From Pseudonocardia sp. DSM 110487 (GTDB taxonomy: Bacteria; Actinomycetota; Actinomycetes; Mycobacteriales; Pseudonocardiaceae): DNA of 64,000 nt. A model generated the notes under the pieces. It did not search any database. It was not told where the DNA came from and saw only the letters and a program-made list of their open reading frames with translations. Position 1 is the stretch's first letter. Each line of letters begins with the position of its first letter. Shown in pieces: positions 17,616-25,521 of this stretch. Location of the stretch: assembly GCF_019468565.1 (NCBI RefSeq), contig NZ_CP080521.1, forward strand, positions 4,774,001 through 4,838,000, in the 5' to 3' direction. A program made the position numbers and the translations under genes.

Positions 17616-18185
17616 ATGGCCGACGCCGACCGGGAGCGCTGGGACGCCCGCCATGCGGTCGCCGTTGCGGCGGACGCCGGGGTGCCGGCGCCGCCCGACG
17701 CGCTGCGTGGCCGGACGGAGCTGCTCCCGCCCGGCGGCCGGGCCCTCGACGTGGCCTGCGGCCGCGGCACCGTGGCCGTGTGGCTGGCGGAGCGGGGGTT
17801 CACCGTGGACGCGGTGGACGTCTCCCCGGTGGCGCTGGAGGCAGGGCGGGAGCTGGCGGCGCGGGAAGGCGTGACCGTGCGGTGGCTGCTGCACGACCTC
17901 GATGCCGGGCTGCCGGACAGCGGACCGTATGACCTCGTCGTCTGCCAGCGGTTCCGTGACCCCGCCCGCTACCCGGAGCTGGCCGCCCGCCTCGCGCCGG
18001 GCGGGCTGCTCGTCGTGACCGTGCTGTCCGAGGTGGGCGAGGGACCCGGGCCGTTCCGCGCGCCCGCGGGGGAGTTGCTCGCGGCGTTCGGCGCGTTCGA
18101 GGTGCTCCACCACGTCGAGCGGGACGGTGAGGCCACCGTCGTGGCCCGGGTCAATGGGCGGTCTTCGACGTCAGCCCGTCGGTGA
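17616..18185 (+). CDS. class I SAM-dependent methyltransferase
   Basis: A 189-residue Rossmann-fold methyltransferase. Motif I is ALDVACGRGTVAVWLAERG, followed by VDAVDVSPVALEAGRELA and motif II-like GPYDLVVCQRF. The compact size resembles TehB/UbiE-type small-molecule methyltransferases; the substrate is unknown. The last 35 bases overlap the 3' end of the convergent MFS gene. Confidence 0.85.
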   Translation: MADADRERWDARHAVAVAADAGVPAPPDALRGRTELLPPGGRALDVACGRGTVAVWLAERGFTVDAVDVSPVALEAGRELAAREGVTVRWLLHDLDAGLPDSGPYDLVVCQRFRDPARYPELAARLAPGGLLVVTVLSEVGEGPGPFRAPAGELLAAFGAFEVLHHVERDGEATVVARVNGRSSTSARR

Positions 18186-19455
18186 AGTCGGCGTCCTTCG
18201 TCTCCCGCAGCGGCACGAGGCCGGCCACGCACACGAGTGCGATCACGAACACGTAGGCCGAGATCGCCGCGCTCGACCCGGTGCGGGCGAGCAGGTCCGT
18301 GGCGACGAGCGGGCTGATGCCGCCGCCAACGATGCCGCTCGCGCTGTAGGCGAACGAGGCGCCCGAGTACCGGAACCGCACCCGGAACAGTTCCGGCAGG
18401 AACGCGCCCATCGGCCCGTACAGCATCGCGAAGCAGAGCAGCCCGCCGGTCATGCCGAGCGTGATCAGCAGCGGGTTGCCGGTGTCGATCAGCCAGAACA
18501 GCGGGAACGCCCACAGCGCCGCGAGCACGGCCGACGCCATGCAGAGCCGCTTGCGGCCGATGCGGTCGGACTGCACGGCGAACCACAGCGTCGCCACCCC
18601 CATGACGGCCACGGCGACCATCGCGGCCAGCAGCATCGTGGTGCGGTCCAGGTGCAGCGCTGTGGTTCCGTAGGACAGCGCGAACGTGGTGACCGTGTAG
18701 AACAGCGTGTGCGCGAGGATGAACGACAGGGTTGCGAGCAGCAGTGTCTTCGGCTGGCTGCGCAGCAGGTCGACGAACGGCACTCGGGACCGTTCCTGGC
18801 GGTCCATCGCGGCCTGGAACACGGGCGTCTCGGCGATCCGCATGCGGATGTAGTAGCCCACCACGAGCAGCACGGCCGAGGCGAGGAAGGGGATGCGCCA
18901 GCCGACGGTGCGGAAGGTCTCGTCGGACATCGTCGCGTCCAGCAGCAGGAAGAGCGCGTTCCCGAGCAGGAACCCGACCGCCGGTCCGAGCTGCGGGAAC
19001 GCCGAGTAGAGGCCGCGCTTGCCGGGCGGCGCGTACTCGGTGGCGAGCAGCACCGCGCCGCCCCACTCGCCGCCCAGCCCGATGCCCTGCAGGAACCGGG
19101 CGATCACCAGCAGCACGGGCGCGAGCACCCCGATCGTCTCGTACGACGGGATCAGGCCGACCGCCACCGTGGCCGCGCCCATGAGCACGAGCGAGACGAT
19201 CAGCATCCGCTTGCGCCCGATCCGGTCGCCGTAGTGGCCGAACAGGATCGCGCCCAGTGGCCGCGCGACGAATCCGACGGCGTACGTCGCGAACGCCGCG
19301 AGCGTGCCGGCGAGCGGCGAGAACGACGGGAAGAACACCGCGCCGAACACGAGCGCCGCGGCCGTGCCGTAGATGTAGAAGTCGTAGAACTCGATCGCGG
19401 TGCCGACGAAGCTCGCGATCGCGATACGCCGGCCGGACGGTGCGGGGGAGCTCAC
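18151..19455 (-). CDS. MFS transporter, metabolite:H+ symporter (MHS) type
   Basis: 434-residue transporter with 12 predicted segments. The opening SFVGTAIEFYDFYIYGTAAA and loop motif GHYGDRIGRKRMLI are typical of the MHS family (relatives carry proline/betaine, shikimate or dicarboxylates). GIGLGGEWGGAVLLATEYAP is another family hallmark. The GTG start overlaps the dehydrogenase stop (GTGA), so it is the last gene of a three-gene coupled operon whose first two products handle a sugar-like compound; the cargo may be that substrate or its acid. Confidence 0.9.
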   Translation of the reverse strand: MSSPAPSGRRIAIASFVGTAIEFYDFYIYGTAAALVFGAVFFPSFSPLAGTLAAFATYAVGFVARPLGAILFGHYGDRIGRKRMLIVSLVLMGAATVAVGLIPSYETIGVLAPVLLVIARFLQGIGLGGEWGGAVLLATEYAPPGKRGLYSAFPQLGPAVGFLLGNALFLLLDATMSDETFRTVGWRIPFLASAVLLVVGYYIRMRIAETPVFQAAMDRQERSRVPFVDLLRSQPKTLLLATLSFILAHTLFYTVTTFALSYGTTALHLDRTTMLLAAMVAVAVMGVATLWFAVQSDRIGRKRLCMASAVLAALWAFPLFWLIDTGNPLLITLGMTGGLLCFAMLYGPMGAFLPELFRVRFRYSGASFAYSASGIVGGGISPLVATDLLARTGSSAAISAYVFVIALVCVAGLVPLRETKDADFTDGLTSKTAH

Positions 19456-20552
19456 GGGACGAGTGTGAGCGCCGTCGGATCCCAGTCCTCGGGGAGGGCG
19501 GGCCCGACCTCCAGCGCGGTCGCCAGGTCCACCGCCACTCCGCGTTCGGCGGCCTCGATCGTGGAGATCATCACGTCGAGCACGTGCTCGCCCAGCTCGC
19601 CGGACGCCCGCTCGGGTCGCCCGGCCCGCACGGCGCGGGCCAGCTCGAGTACCCCGGTGCCACGGGTGGCCGGCGCGGGGACGGCGGGTGTGGTGACCGC
19701 GTCGCCGTCCATGCGGTGCACGACGATCTCGCCCGCGAACGTGTTGGGGTCGGGGACGGCGATCGTGCCCTCGGTGCCGGAGATCTCGATGGTGCGCCGC
19801 TTCACCGCCGAGTCGAAGCTGAAGAGGCTTTGCGCGCTCGCGCCGCCCCCGAACCGGTAGATCGCGGCGACGTGGGTGGGCACGGTGACGTCGAAGCGCT
19901 GCCCCGCGCGGGGCCCCGACCCGACCGTGCGCACGGCACGCGCCCGCGACGTGACCGCCGAGACCTGCGAGACCGGGCCGAGCAGCTGGACGAGCGCTGT
20001 GAGGTAATAGGGGCCGAGGTCGAACAGCGGGCCGGCCCCGTCCTGGAAGAGGAAGTCCGGGTTGGGGTGCCACGACTCGGGGCCGGGGCTCTGCAGCAGG
20101 GTCAGCGCCGTGAGCGGCGTGCCGATCGCACCGGACTCGACGAGCCTGCGCGCGGTCTGGATGCCAGGGCCGAGGAACGTGTCGGGCGCGGTCGCCACGC
20201 GCCGCCCCGCGGCCCGCGCCGCGTCGAGCAGCTTGCGGGTGCTCTCGCGGTCCAGGCCGATGGGCTTCTCGTTCCACACGTGCTTGCCGGCGGCGATGGC
20301 CTGCAGCGCGACGTCGACGTGCGCCTGCGGCACGGTGAGGTTGACGACGAGCTCGATCTCCTCGTCGTCGAGCACCGCCGTCACCGAGCCGCCACGCGGT
20401 ACGCCGAACGCGGCCGCCTGAGCGCGGGCCCGCTCCTCGTCGAGGTCGCCGACCGCGCGGACGTCCAGATCGGGGAGGCGTGTCAGGTTGCGCAGGTATT
20501 CGGTGCTGATGACGCCCGCGCCGATGACGCCCACCCGGACCGGGCCCGTCAT
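19452..20552 (-). CDS. Gfo/Idh/MocA-family oxidoreductase
   Basis: NAD(P)-dependent dehydrogenase of 366 residues. The Rossmann start VRVGVIGAGVISTEYL is followed by the family EKPIGLD motif (GKHVWNEKPIGLDRESTRKL), whose Lys is conserved, and a C-terminal beta-sheet domain. Relatives oxidise inositols, sugars or sugar acids. The ATG overlaps the stop of the isomerase gene by four bases and its own stop overlaps the MFS start. Confidence 0.9.
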   Translation of the reverse strand: MTGPVRVGVIGAGVISTEYLRNLTRLPDLDVRAVGDLDEERARAQAAAFGVPRGGSVTAVLDDEEIELVVNLTVPQAHVDVALQAIAAGKHVWNEKPIGLDRESTRKLLDAARAAGRRVATAPDTFLGPGIQTARRLVESGAIGTPLTALTLLQSPGPESWHPNPDFLFQDGAGPLFDLGPYYLTALVQLLGPVSQVSAVTSRARAVRTVGSGPRAGQRFDVTVPTHVAAIYRFGGGASAQSLFSFDSAVKRRTIEISGTEGTIAVPDPNTFAGEIVVHRMDGDAVTTPAVPAPATRGTGVLELARAVRAGRPERASGELGEHVLDVMISTIEAAERGVAVDLATALEVGPALPEDWDPTALTLVP

Positions 20553-21289
20553 GCCAGTCCTTCGGCACGCAGCCACGTGATGCTGTCGGCGACGGCCTGG
20601 AACCGATCGCCCCGGGTGTCGTCGAGCTCGACCACCCGCAGCGCATGCGGGGCGGCGGCGAGGATCTCCCGCACCGGGAGGTCGCCCTGCCCGACCGGCA
20701 CCTGGTCGATCGGATCGGCCGTGGCCGGCCCGTCCTTGACGTGCACGGCCGTGACCCGGTCGCCGAGCCGCTTCAGCAGCGCCACGGGATCCTGACCGCC
20801 GACCGCGGCCCAGTACGTGTCGACCTCCAGCACGACGGCGTCGTCGAGGTGGGAGGCCAGCAGGTCGAGGGCCGTGGTGCCGTCGTGCACGATCTCCAGC
20901 TCCTGGGCGTGGTTGTGGTAACCGATGCGCACGCCGTGCTTCTCGGCGACGGCGGCCGCGGCGTTGAGGTCCTCGGCGACGGCGGCCACCCCGTCCGCGC
21001 TCTCGAAACGCTGCCGGTCGATGCGCGGGTCGAACACCGTGCCCACGCCGAGCGTGGCGGCGGTGCCGAAGATCTCGTCCTCATGGCCCGTGCCGACCAC
21101 GTGCTGGTGCGCCGTAGGTGCGGTGAGCCCGCTCGCCGCGAGCGCCGGGCCGAGCTGCGCCGCGTAGTCGGTGAGCCGGAACGGCTCGACGTGGGCGAAT
21201 CCCAGCCCGGCGAGGCGGTCGAGCGTGCCCGGCAGGTCCTCGGCCAGCAGCTCGCGCAGGGTGTAGAGCTGAACGGAGAGGGAGGTCAC
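20549..21289 (-). CDS. sugar phosphate isomerase/epimerase (xylose-isomerase-like TIM barrel)
   Basis: 246-residue AP-endonuclease-2/xylose-isomerase-like barrel. Visible are the N-terminal SVQLYTLRELLAEDLPGTLD, the metal-site strands IGYHNHAQELE and VVLEVDTYWAAVGGQDP, and VTAVHVKDG. These supply Glu, Asp and His ligands for a divalent metal. The GTG 21289 start is chosen because the conserved barrel begins a few residues later. It is the first gene of the coupled isomerase-dehydrogenase-MFS operon, a catabolic set for an unidentified sugar or cyclitol. Confidence 0.88.
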   Translation of the reverse strand: MTSLSVQLYTLRELLAEDLPGTLDRLAGLGFAHVEPFRLTDYAAQLGPALAASGLTAPTAHQHVVGTGHEDEIFGTAATLGVGTVFDPRIDRQRFESADGVAAVAEDLNAAAAVAEKHGVRIGYHNHAQELEIVHDGTTALDLLASHLDDAVVLEVDTYWAAVGGQDPVALLKRLGDRVTAVHVKDGPATADPIDQVPVGQGDLPVREILAAAPHALRVVELDDTRGDRFQAVADSITWLRAEGLA

Positions 21290-21352
21290 GCTTCGAGGAT
21301 CACTGCTCGTGGGTCTGCGGGGCAAGCGTTGTCCCAGCGGGCGGACGCCGCG

Positions 21353-23605
21353 TTAGCCGGCCTTCTCGGCGGCCGGCACCGTCTCGCGCGCCGCCACCGC
21401 CGCGGCGAGCGCCGTGGTGATCGGCACCGAGGCCACCAGCCCGATGCTGCCCACCAGGGTCCGCACGATCTCGGTCGCCACGTCCTGCGACGTGACGACG
21501 TCGCTGAATCCGCGCCCGGACAGCGAGAACAGCAGCAGGAGCGGCAGCGCCGCACCGGCGTAGGCGAGCACGAGGGTGTTGACGGCGGAGGCGACGTGGT
21601 CGCGTCCGATCCGCATCGCGGCCGAGAACAGGCCGCGCGCGCTCAGGCCCGGGTTGGCGTGGCGGAGCTCCCACACGGCACTGGTCTGGGTGACGGTCAC
21701 GTCGTCGAGCACGCCGAGCGCGCCGATGACGACCCCGGCGAGCAGGAGGCCACGGGCGTCGACGCCGGTGCCGAGCGTGGCGATCAGGTTGCTGGTCTGG
21801 TCGTCGAGGCCCGTGAGCTCGGCCGCGGCCGAGAACCCCGCGCCGAGCCCACCGATGAGCGCGAGCGAGAGCAACGTGCCGAGGACGGCCGTCGACGTGC
21901 GGGCCGACGGACCGTGCGTCAGGTACAGAACGGCGAACATGATCAGACAGGCGCCGACCACGGCGACCGCCAATGGGTCGCGACCCGCGAGGATCGCGGG
22001 GACCACGAAGAACAGCAGCACCACGAAGCTGAGGCCGAGCGCGGCGAGCGCGGCGAGGCCGCGCCACCGTCCCAGCACGAGCACCGCCAGGGCGAACAGG
22101 CCGGCGAGCCACCCGAGTGGAGCGCCCCGCTGGAAGTCCACGACCTGGTAGGAGCCCGCGTCGTCCGCGTCGGCGCCGGACCAGTTCAGCACGACCTGGT
22201 CGCCCACCGTGAACCGCGGCGTGCCCGGCTCGACCGGCACCACTTGCACGAGGTCCCGGCCGGGGCGGGGCCCGTCCGCCATGTGCACGACGAGCGCGAG
22301 GCAGGCGCCGTCGCCGGAGCCGGCGCTGCAGTCGCTGACCCGGGTGGCCGTCACCTGTGCCTTCACCGGTTCCTGGCTGGTCCGGTACGTCGTGGCGGGC
22401 GGGCCGCCGGTGGGCCAGAGCAGGGCGAGCCCGACGAGCGTGGCCAGCGCGCACGGGACGAGCAGGGCGGCGATGAGGATCCGCACCCTCCTCCCGGCGG
22501 GTCGGGCAGGTCCGTGGCCGTGCCCGTGGCCGTGACCGGCAGGCGCGGCGTCGTCCCCCGCTCCGCGCACGAACCGATCGGCCCAGCCGGGCAGCGGAAC
22601 GCCGAGCACCCGCGCGCGGGCCGGTGGCGCGTCCTCGGTCTCATCGGTCTCGTCGGTCGTGCCGGTCTCCTCGGCCGCCCTGGCCTTGTCGTGCAGGCCG
22701 AGCAGCTCCGGGGTCAGCACCGGTGTCTCGGTGGTGGTCTCGACGAAGAGCTCGGCGGGGGCGCCCGGCGGGTCGCCGGGCCTGCGGTTGGGCAAGGCGG
22801 CCGGGGTCGGGTCCACGCGGGTCCGCTCGCGGCGGGGAGGCAGGTCGCGGGGGCCCGGCCGGCCGGGTGCCTGGTCGGGAGACCCGCGCGGCGGCTCGGG
22901 GCCGGCCTCCACGTCGGCTGCCGAGCCGGCGCCGGAGTGGGACTCGATCCGGCGAGTCCCGTACCGTTCCTCTGCAGCCGCGGGGGAGCCCGCGGCGCCG
23001 CCACGTGGGGCCGGGTCGTATCGGTCACGTTCGGCGCCGCGATGCTCGGCGTACGGGTCGGGCCCCGGTGCCTCGGCCCCGAAGGGGTCCGCGTCCGGGC
23101 GTGGGGTGTGGCGTCGGTCCGGGCCGGCTGGGTACGTCTCGTCTGGGTACGGCTCCGCGTGGTACGTATCCGCGGCATACGGGTTCGGCGCGTACCCGTC
23201 TCTCGCGTACCCGTCTCCCGCGTACTGGTCTGCCGCGTACCGGTCTGCCGTAGACCGGTCGTCGCGGCGCGGCGAGTCCGGGTAGGCGTTGTCCCGCTGC
23301 CGGGTCCCGCGCTCGGACAATGCGTCGGGCTGGTCGCCGGCCCAGTCCCGGGCGCCGTCCCGGTGGCCGCCGTTCGCGCTGCCGTCGTACCAGTCGTCGT
23401 ACCCGTCGTCCGCGGTGGCGTCGGGTCGGCGGGTAGCAGGGTCGGCGCCGCGGGCGTGCCGCGGGCGCTCGGACCGAGGGGCGGGCTGGTCGACGGCGGG
23501 GAAGCCGACCTCCGGCGTGTGCGTGGCCGCGTCGGGCCGGTGCCGGCCGGATGCGCGTCTGCGGCGCACCGTCCCGGTGGTCTCGTCCGGATGGTCAGCA
23601 GGCAC
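21353..23605 (-). CDS. YibE/F family membrane protein with long disordered N-terminus
   Basis: 750-residue protein whose C-terminal half is the YibE/F domain, a family of multi-pass membrane proteins of uncertain function. About eight hydrophobic segments run from residue ~375 to the end, and GVLDDVTVTQTSAVWELR is the family's most recognisable motif. The N-terminal ~365 residues are charged, Pro/Asp/Arg-rich and apparently disordered, with Tyr repeats (QYAGDGYARDGYA) near 125-165 and HGHGHGHG just before the first segment, which might bind metal. The coding status of the N-terminal part is likely but less sure than that of the membrane domain. Confidence 0.82.
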   Translation of the reverse strand: MPADHPDETTGTVRRRRASGRHRPDAATHTPEVGFPAVDQPAPRSERPRHARGADPATRRPDATADDGYDDWYDGSANGGHRDGARDWAGDQPDALSERGTRQRDNAYPDSPRRDDRSTADRYAADQYAGDGYARDGYAPNPYAADTYHAEPYPDETYPAGPDRRHTPRPDADPFGAEAPGPDPYAEHRGAERDRYDPAPRGGAAGSPAAAEERYGTRRIESHSGAGSAADVEAGPEPPRGSPDQAPGRPGPRDLPPRRERTRVDPTPAALPNRRPGDPPGAPAELFVETTTETPVLTPELLGLHDKARAAEETGTTDETDETEDAPPARARVLGVPLPGWADRFVRGAGDDAAPAGHGHGHGHGPARPAGRRVRILIAALLVPCALATLVGLALLWPTGGPPATTYRTSQEPVKAQVTATRVSDCSAGSGDGACLALVVHMADGPRPGRDLVQVVPVEPGTPRFTVGDQVVLNWSGADADDAGSYQVVDFQRGAPLGWLAGLFALAVLVLGRWRGLAALAALGLSFVVLLFFVVPAILAGRDPLAVAVVGACLIMFAVLYLTHGPSARTSTAVLGTLLSLALIGGLGAGFSAAAELTGLDDQTSNLIATLGTGVDARGLLLAGVVIGALGVLDDVTVTQTSAVWELRHANPGLSARGLFSAAMRIGRDHVASAVNTLVLAYAGAALPLLLLFSLSGRGFSDVVTSQDVATEIVRTLVGSIGLVASVPITTALAAAVAARETVPAAEKAG
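23190..23249. repeat. four tandem 15-bp units inside the YibE/F gene
   Basis: Units GCGTACCCGTCTCTC, GCGTACCCGTCTCCC, GCGTACTGGTCTGCC and GCGTACCGGTCTGCC, each five codons, encode on the minus strand the Tyr-Ala spaced repeats of the disordered region. The exact in-frame period suggests slippage expansion under coding constraint. Confidence 0.75.
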
Positions 23606-23716
23606 GCACCCATCCTGTCAACGCGTGCCGCATCCTTCCCGCCCCGTCCGCTCGCCGGTTGGTGTCGCGCGGTCACCGGCCCGTCACCTGGGGGTAAACG
23701 GTTGTGCGTGCGAGCG

Positions 23717-24283
23717 TCAGCGCGTCTGGCGTCCGCTCGGCGCATCGGCGCTGCTCTGATCGCCGATCTGCCCGCCCCCCTGATCGTCGCCGAGGCGGGC
23801 CAGTACGTCGTCGGCCACGTCGTCGGGGGACCGGTCGGTGTCGACGCCGAAGCCCGGCTCGTCGGGATCGAGCGGTTCGAGCGTGGCGAGCTGGCTGGTC
23901 AGCAGGGAGGGCGGCATGTAGTGGCCGCGGCGGTTGTCGACCCGGTTCTGGATGAGCTCGCGCGGGGCGAGGAGGTGCACGAACCGCACCGAGGGGTGCC
24001 CGTCGCGCAGGAGGTCGCGGTAGCTGCGCTTGAGCGCGGAGCAGGTGACCACGGCGCCGCGGCCCGCTACCTCCTGCTCGCCGATCCAGGCGGCTATCCG
24101 GCGCAGCCATGGCCAGCGGTCGTCGTCGTCGAGGGGGGTGCCGGCCGCCATCTTGGCCCGGTTGGCGTCGGTGTGCAGGTCGTCGCCCTCGACGAAGACC
24201 CATCCCGTGCGCGAGACGATCGCGTCGGCGACCGAGGTCTTGCCGACCCCGGAGACGCCCATCACCACCAAGGTGCGAGTCAT
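23717..24283 (-). CDS. gntK: gluconokinase
   Basis: Phosphorylates D-gluconate to 6-phosphogluconate. The 188-residue P-loop kinase has VVMGVSGVGKTSVADAI (Walker A at 9-16), the gluconate-site motif EGDDLHTDANRAKMAAGTPL, DDDRWPWL, and VTCSALKRSYRDLLR, all diagnostic. The ATG at 24283 follows a GGTGGCA-poor leader; no clear Shine-Dalgarno is seen. It diverges from the radical SAM gene with only 68 bases between starts. Confidence 0.94.
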   Translation of the reverse strand: MTRTLVVMGVSGVGKTSVADAIVSRTGWVFVEGDDLHTDANRAKMAAGTPLDDDDRWPWLRRIAAWIGEQEVAGRGAVVTCSALKRSYRDLLRDGHPSVRFVHLLAPRELIQNRVDNRRGHYMPPSLLTSQLATLEPLDPDEPGFGVDTDRSPDDVADDVLARLGDDQGGGQIGDQSSADAPSGRQTR

Positions 24284-24351
24284 GGTGGCAGCTTCCCGCA
24301 TCGCCGAGCCCCGCGCTTGCACCCATGCTCGAACAGGTGTTCGATACAGGG

Positions 24352-25386
24352 ATGGCTTCCGAGTTCCGATGGAGCGGGCAACAGGTGCTCGACGAGGGGA
24401 TCGGCGCCGCGCCGGCGCTGCCCGGGATGCGTGGCCTGCTCCGCTCGGTGCGCACGCCGGAGTTCGCCGGCATGGTCTTCCACGAGGTGGAGGCGAAATC
24501 GGCGCTGAACCGGGTGCCGGCCGCTTCGCGGATGCCTTTCACGTGGACCGTCAATCCGTATCGTGGCTGCTCACATGGGTGCGTCTACTGCTTTGCGCGC
24601 AATACGCACACCTACCTCGACCTCGACGCGGGCGCCGATTTCGACAGTCAGATCGTCGTGAAGGTCAACATCGGCCGGGTGCTGGAGCGCGAGCTGCGCG
24701 CGCGGCGATGGCGGCGGGAGCCGGTGGCGATGGGCACCAACACCGACCCCTACCAGCGCGCAGAGGGCCGCTACCGGCTCATGCCAGGGATCATCGGCGC
24801 GCTGGCGCGCTCGGGCACGCCGTTCTCGGTGCTCTCGAAGGGCACGGTGCTCGCCCGCGATCTGCCGCAGCTCGCCGCTGCCGCCGCCGACGTGCCGGTC
24901 TCGCTGGGGGTGTCGATCGCGCTGCTCGACCGGCCGCTGCAGTCGCGGCTCGAGCCGGGCACGCCGTCGCCCACCGCCCGGTTGGAGCTGGTGCGTCGCA
25001 TCACCGACGCGGGCCTCGACTGCGGGGTGATGGTGGCGCCGGTGCTGCCCATGCTCACCGACTCCGCCGAGGCCCTCGACGCCCTCTTCGCGCAGATCAG
25101 GGCCGCGGGTGCCAGCGGTGCCAGCGTCATCGCACTGCACCTGCGGCCGGGCACGCGCGAGTGGTTCCAGGCCTGGCTGGCCCGCGAACACCCGGGCCTC
25201 GTCGAGCCGTACGCCCGCCTCTACCGCCGAGGCTCGTACGTCGACGTCGACTACCGCCGGATGCTGTCCGAGCGGGTCCGCCCCCTGCTGCGCAAGCACG
25301 GCCTGGAGCGCGGGGTCGGAATGCCCCGCACCCCGCCGGAGGGGCCGCCACGCGCAGTGCCCGCGGAGCAGTTGGCGCTCCTCTAG
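24352..25386 (+). CDS. radical SAM protein, Rv2578c-like
   Basis: 344-residue radical SAM protein with the cluster motif Cys73-x3-Cys77-x2-Cys80 (RGCSHGCVYCFARNTH). Other conserved stretches are VAMGTNTDPYQRAEGRYRLM and MVAPVLPMLTD. It matches the mycobacterial Rv2578c type (SplB-like half), for which I know no established reaction. The mycobacterial homologue is known for an intein; none is present here. Start at ATG 24352 fits the homologue N-terminus; ATG 24325 in frame is an alternative. Lies upstream of aspS with nested repeats between. Confidence 0.88.
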   Translation: MASEFRWSGQQVLDEGIGAAPALPGMRGLLRSVRTPEFAGMVFHEVEAKSALNRVPAASRMPFTWTVNPYRGCSHGCVYCFARNTHTYLDLDAGADFDSQIVVKVNIGRVLERELRARRWRREPVAMGTNTDPYQRAEGRYRLMPGIIGALARSGTPFSVLSKGTVLARDLPQLAAAAADVPVSLGVSIALLDRPLQSRLEPGTPSPTARLELVRRITDAGLDCGVMVAPVLPMLTDSAEALDALFAQIRAAGASGASVIALHLRPGTREWFQAWLAREHPGLVEPYARLYRRGSYVDVDYRRMLSERVRPLLRKHGLERGVGMPRTPPEGPPRAVPAEQLALL

Positions 25387-25391
25387 CCACG

Positions 25392-25461
25392 ACTTCACAC
25401 AGCGTGTGGGCGCTTCACACAAGGCGGGCCCTGTGTGAAGCGGGTGCTGGGTGTGTGAAGT
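25392..25461. repeat. nested inverted repeats between radical SAM gene and aspS
   Basis: Two copies of CTTCACACA (in 25392-25401 and 25411-25421) are mirrored by two of TGTGTGAAG (in 25432-25442 and 25452-25461). The inner pair is a perfect 11-bp stem with a 10-base loop; the outer pair is a perfect 10-bp stem; both are separated by 9 bases. It could be a terminator for the radical SAM gene, an operator array, or both. No U-tract follows. Confidence 0.7.
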
Positions 25462-25507
25462 GAGGCGTTGGGCCGGGGTGCGCGGAAACCCGCTGGCCCC
25501 GGCCGGA

Positions 25508-25513
25508 TAGCCT
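25508..25513 (+). promoter_or_regulatory. -10 box (TAGCCT) for aspS
   Basis: TAGCCT lies 8 bases before the GTG at 25522. It supports a nearly leaderless aspS transcript and rejects starts further upstream. Confidence 0.4.
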
Positions 25514-25521
25514 CTCTTGTC

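Noticed and set aside
13205..17932. 1,575-codon plus-strand frame opposite the MFS and LuxR-type genes
   Set aside because: It is created by the codon bias of the minus-strand genes; no domain, and it passes through the inverted repeat pair.
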